Shown here: piece after piece, positions 61,636-64,000 of the stretch | How positions within the stretch are numbered: the first letter of the stretch is position 1 | How the letters are laid out: every line of letters starts with the position of its first letter | DNA from: an uncultured Paracoccaceae bacterium | GTDB taxonomy: Bacteria > Pseudomonadota > Alphaproteobacteria > Rhodobacterales > Rhodobacteraceae | Length of the DNA: 64,000 bases | Reading direction: 5' to 3' | Assembly (NCBI GenBank): GCA_937138255.1 | Contig: CAKZOU010000046.1 | Coordinates: 18,616-82,615, forward strand | Made by a program: the position numbers and the translations under genes | Notes under the pieces: generated by a model | Told to the model about the DNA's origin: nothing | What the model saw: only the letters and a program-made list of their open reading frames with translations | Databases searched by the model: none

Positions 61636-62827
61636 CCGTGGCGCTCAATGTTTCCGCAGCAGAAGGGGAAATCTTGCGCAAAAGGACAATCGCCGCGGTC
61701 TTGAGGCGGACAGCAAAGCCGCCCTCCGCCACATCGCTTTCGGCGACGAGCGGTATTCTGACATCCGGTAGCTCGGGCCGGGAAATGATCAACTCGCCCA
61801 ATTCTTGCCCCGCGCGAACGGGAGCTTCGATCGGGCTTTTGTAGATAACTTCGGCCGCAAGATCGGCGCCTCCGAAGGTTGGCACCAAGAGCCGGACATC
61901 CTCGACCACCGTCAATCCGACCGTCTCGGCCTCGCCCATCCAGACGTTCGCCTCTCCAAGGCGCGTTCCTGCTTTCAAGAGCTGCTTTTCGGCAAACTGG
62001 CGAAAGGCCCAGTTCAGGATGCGCTCGCTTTCCTCGGCGCGGGCTTCGGCGCTGTCGAGCCCGGAGATCACGAAGATCACCCGGCGATCACCCTGTTTGG
62101 CCGAACCGACAAGACCATAACCCGCTTCGCTGGTGTGACCGGTCTTGAGGCCGTCCGCCCCCATGCCGAGGGCAAGGATCGGGTTGCGGTTTTGCGAGTT
62201 TGACGGAACCCGCCCGTCAAAGTGGAATTCCTGCTCGCTGAACAGAGGGTAATAGGTCGGGAAGTCGCTGATGATATGATCAGCCAGAATGCCGAGATCC
62301 CGCATCGACATCAGATGCCCCACAGCGGGCCAGCCGTTGGAATTGGCGAATGACGAGTTGTTCATCCCCAGCTGGCGCGCGCGGTCGGTCATCAGGCGGG
62401 CAAAGCCGGCTTCGGAGCCATCAGGAGAAAGCGCCTCGGCAATCACGGCGCTGGCATCGTTGCCCGACAAGACGATGATCCCCCGCAAGAGATCCTCGAC
62501 CTTCACCCGCTCGCCCGAGCGCAAGAACATCGACGAGCCTTGATAATCCATCGCGTGCTGAGAAACCAAAAGCTCGTCGGTGACATGAAGACGCCCGTCG
62601 CGGATCGCCTCGAAAGCCATGAAGAGCGTCATCAACTTCGACATGGACGCAGGCGGCAAAGGATCGTCTGCGTTCTTGGCCAAAAGGACTGTGCCAGTCG
62701 ACTGGTCATAGACGAATGCCGCGCGCGCCTTGGTTTCGAATGACTGCGCGGTGGCCGAGAGGCCAGCCAACGTCAGAGCCATCGTCATTAGCGCAAATCG
62801 CAGCAGTGTCAGGGCGCGCGAGGTCAT
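61628..62827 (-). CDS. D-alanyl-D-alanine carboxypeptidase (PBP5/6-like)
   Basis: Low-molecular-weight penicillin-binding protein of 399 residues that removes the terminal D-Ala from peptidoglycan stems. Signal peptide (about 1-28, cleaved after ATAQ). The S11 active-site motifs are SMSKLM (Ser at 61), SGNDA (about 121) and KTGHT (about 227), followed by the C-terminal beta domain and a terminal amphipathic helix that anchors the protein to the membrane. SD-like GAAAGGGAG precedes the ATG. It heads the dacA-tmk-holB-tatD operon. Confidence 0.95.
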   Translation of the reverse strand: MTSRALTLLRFALMTMALTLAGLSATAQSFETKARAAFVYDQSTGTVLLAKNADDPLPPASMSKLMTLFMAFEAIRDGRLHVTDELLVSQHAMDYQGSSMFLRSGERVKVEDLLRGIIVLSGNDASAVIAEALSPDGSEAGFARLMTDRARQLGMNNSSFANSNGWPAVGHLMSMRDLGILADHIISDFPTYYPLFSEQEFHFDGRVPSNSQNRNPILALGMGADGLKTGHTSEAGYGLVGSAKQGDRRVIFVISGLDSAEARAEESERILNWAFRQFAEKQLLKAGTRLGEANVWMGEAETVGLTVVEDVRLLVPTFGGADLAAEVIYKSPIEAPVRAGQELGELIISRPELPDVRIPLVAESDVAEGGFAVRLKTAAIVLLRKISPSAAETLSATDG

Positions 62828-62848
62828 GCCGGGATCGGCTCCCTTTCG

Positions 62849-63706
62849 TCAGTTCGTCACATAGTAGGCGTCAGCAAAGCCGAGCTCTTTGACCTTGGCC
62901 AAAAGGGCAGACCGCTCGTCCGACGTCATCGCCGGCCCGACGATGATACGCCAGAAGGTGCGGCCCTGGCTCGATTGCTCAAGCACGGTCGGAATGATGC
63001 CATCGGCGCGCAAGAGATCGGCCGTCTTGAGGGCGTTGCCCTGGATCGAGAAGATGCCGATCTGGATAAAGGGCTTTTCAAGCGGCGAGGCGATGGGGCT
63101 TGGCAAGGGCATCGGCGTGGTGGTCGGAGTTGGCGCAGCTTGCGCGGCTTCTGCCGCGTCGATCGCAGCGGCGGCACCGGCGATCGGATCAAGCGGCATT
63201 GTCTCGATCTCGGAGGCGGCGGTCAGCTCGACAACCGGCTCGGGTTGTTCAACAGCAACCATCTCGCGGCGCAGAGCCACCACGCTTAGCGTCGCTGGTG
63301 CGCCGGCAAGCATCCCGAGCGCCTCTGCGGCGTCGGAAGACACCTGAAGCGCCGGACCGGGATTGTCGCGCTCGCGGCGGAACAGGGCGCCGATCACAAA
63401 CCTGTCGTTGGCCGTATTGCGGATGATCACCCTCTCGGGTTCATCGACGTCCGGGTGCGCGACCCAGACCCCGCCAAGCGAGGGGCGGCCATCCCAGAGG
63501 CCGCTGTCGGTCACCGAGAAGACATCGGGCTTTTCGATATCCTGCTCGATCATCTGCGGCTCGGCTGTCGCGGCATCCGCCCCTTCGGCAGGTTTTTGTG
63601 GGAAAAGCTCGCCCGGCTGGCACCCGGCCAGAAACATCAGTGCCGCCGCAGAGCCAAGAACCGCCGCCCGGCGATACTGAACCCAGCCAAATAGAACGCC
63701 CGACAT
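62849..63706 (-). CDS. SPOR domain lipoprotein with RlpA-like domain
   Basis: Outer-membrane or periplasmic lipoprotein of 285 residues. The signal ends in a lipobox LAGC (Cys at about 29). A double-psi-barrel-like RlpA region (about 63-150, GLWDGRPSLGGVWVAHP, then IIRNTANDRFVIGALF) is followed by a Pro/Ala-rich linker and a C-terminal SPOR domain (about 210-285, FIQIGIFSIQGNALKTADLL) that binds denuded septal glycan. ATG 63706 has AGGGG 7 bases upstream, whereas for the ATG at 63712 it would be too close. It lies 21 bases before the D-Ala-D-Ala carboxypeptidase gene, consistent with a division or wall operon. Confidence 0.88.
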   Translation of the reverse strand: MSGVLFGWVQYRRAAVLGSAAALMFLAGCQPGELFPQKPAEGADAATAEPQMIEQDIEKPDVFSVTDSGLWDGRPSLGGVWVAHPDVDEPERVIIRNTANDRFVIGALFRRERDNPGPALQVSSDAAEALGMLAGAPATLSVVALRREMVAVEQPEPVVELTAASEIETMPLDPIAGAAAAIDAAEAAQAAPTPTTTPMPLPSPIASPLEKPFIQIGIFSIQGNALKTADLLRADGIIPTVLEQSSQGRTFWRIIVGPAMTSDERSALLAKVKELGFADAYYVTN

Positions 63707-63910
63707 ACCCATGCCCCTTTGTTTCCCGCTCCGGCAAAGACCGTTGACCGGCCCTTTCTGCCTGTTTCCTCACCGCCCTAAGGGCGAATTTGCAGCCACA
63801 ATAGCGAGGGCTCCGCCACATTGAAAGACTGCTGCTGTGCCTCTGAGCGGAAATCCACCCTGCAAGGGCCTTTCAGAATCGAAACGTCCTGCGTATGGGT
63901 GGCCTCTGTC

Positions 63911-64000
63911 GGAGGAGTGGCAGAGTGGTCGATTGCACCGGTCTTGAAAACCGGCGTGCGTGAGAGCGTACCGTGGGTTCGAATCCCACCTCCTCCGCCA
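63911..64000 (+). tRNA. tRNA-Ser (anticodon UGA)
   Basis: A 90-base type II tRNA. Acceptor stem GGAGGAG (63911-63917) pairs with CTCCTCC (63990-63996), with G at 63997 and CCA at 63998-64000, exactly at the window end. The anticodon loop CTTGAAA has TGA at 63945-63947, reading UCA and other UCN codons. The variable arm (GCGTGCGTGAGAGCG region) and the T arm GTGGGTTCGAATCCCAC are clear. The 198 bases before it hold one small hairpin (CGCCCTAAGGGCG) and nothing that looks coding. Confidence 0.97.

Overview
The window is a chromosomal segment of a high-GC alphaproteobacterium, most likely from the Rhodobacterales (Roseobacter/Rhodobacter group). Pointers are an alphaproteobacterial SAM-II riboswitch in front of metZ, a CarD-family regulator, a perfect CtrA-type box, DUF6476/DUF6446-like proteins that I associate with this order, and a dispersed intergenic repeat ending in a GGAGTATTT...GCCAAAAGAA tail. 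There are no insertion sequences, phage genes or CRISPR arrays. Gene density is very high: start/stop overlaps of 1 to 4 bases are common within operons, and seven of twelve convergent pairs overlap at their 3' ends. No gene-free stretch exceeds 300 bases.

1-13 kb: the 3' part of a TctE-type sensor kinase coupled to a periplasmic binding protein; a small membrane protein and rluD whose ATG codons abut head to head; rpoH; two small proteins (DUF4389, DksA/TraR zinc finger); oligoendopeptidase F; an SCP2 protein with a lysophospholipase-like hydrolase; a Suv3-type RNA helicase coupled to an S4 RNA-binding protein; ferredoxin fdxA; a CPBP membrane protease; carD. 13-24 kb: purD, xseA, an AlkB-like membrane monooxygenase, a YhhN lysoplasmalogenase, ftsY, a DMT transporter, yciB, a nu-class GST, metZ under a SAM-II riboswitch with a terminator, and folE2.

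24-41 kb: trkH followed without spacing by a ThDP-dependent decarboxylase; an exported protein with SPOR-like, peptidoglycan-binding and degenerate trypsin-like domains; the run glyQ - FkbM methyltransferase - DUF6446-like - glyS with a divergent pyruvate phosphate dikinase downstream; a SleB-type cell-wall hydrolase; folB (with a fused extra domain) - folP - glmM; an EamA transporter. 41-54 kb: a host-attachment family protein; ilvC with two coupled Lrp/AsnC regulators on the opposite strand; a class V aminotransferase; a UbiH-type monooxygenase; a pyrimidine nucleotidase; a GntR regulator; a processive-type glycosyltransferase with a GspE-N-like domain and a CtrA box upstream; carA; yqeY; a flavodoxin-fold oxidoreductase; DUF2244; a carboxymuconolactone decarboxylase family protein; ctaD.

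55-64 kb: lipB, a membrane-bound LytTR regulator with an unresolved start codon, a DUF2306 protein, tRNA-Leu(GAG), an AEC transporter, the overlapping operon dacA-type peptidase - tmk - holB - tatD - metallo-hydrolase, a SPOR lipoprotein, and tRNA-Ser(UGA), whose CCA end is the last base of the window.

Most of this is housekeeping chromosome. The parts that deserve a second look are the kinase/binding-protein pair, the genes inserted between glyQ and glyS and the PPDK paralogue after them, the protein with a degenerate protease domain, the folB fusion, the dispersed repeat family, the SAM-II attenuator and the CtrA box.
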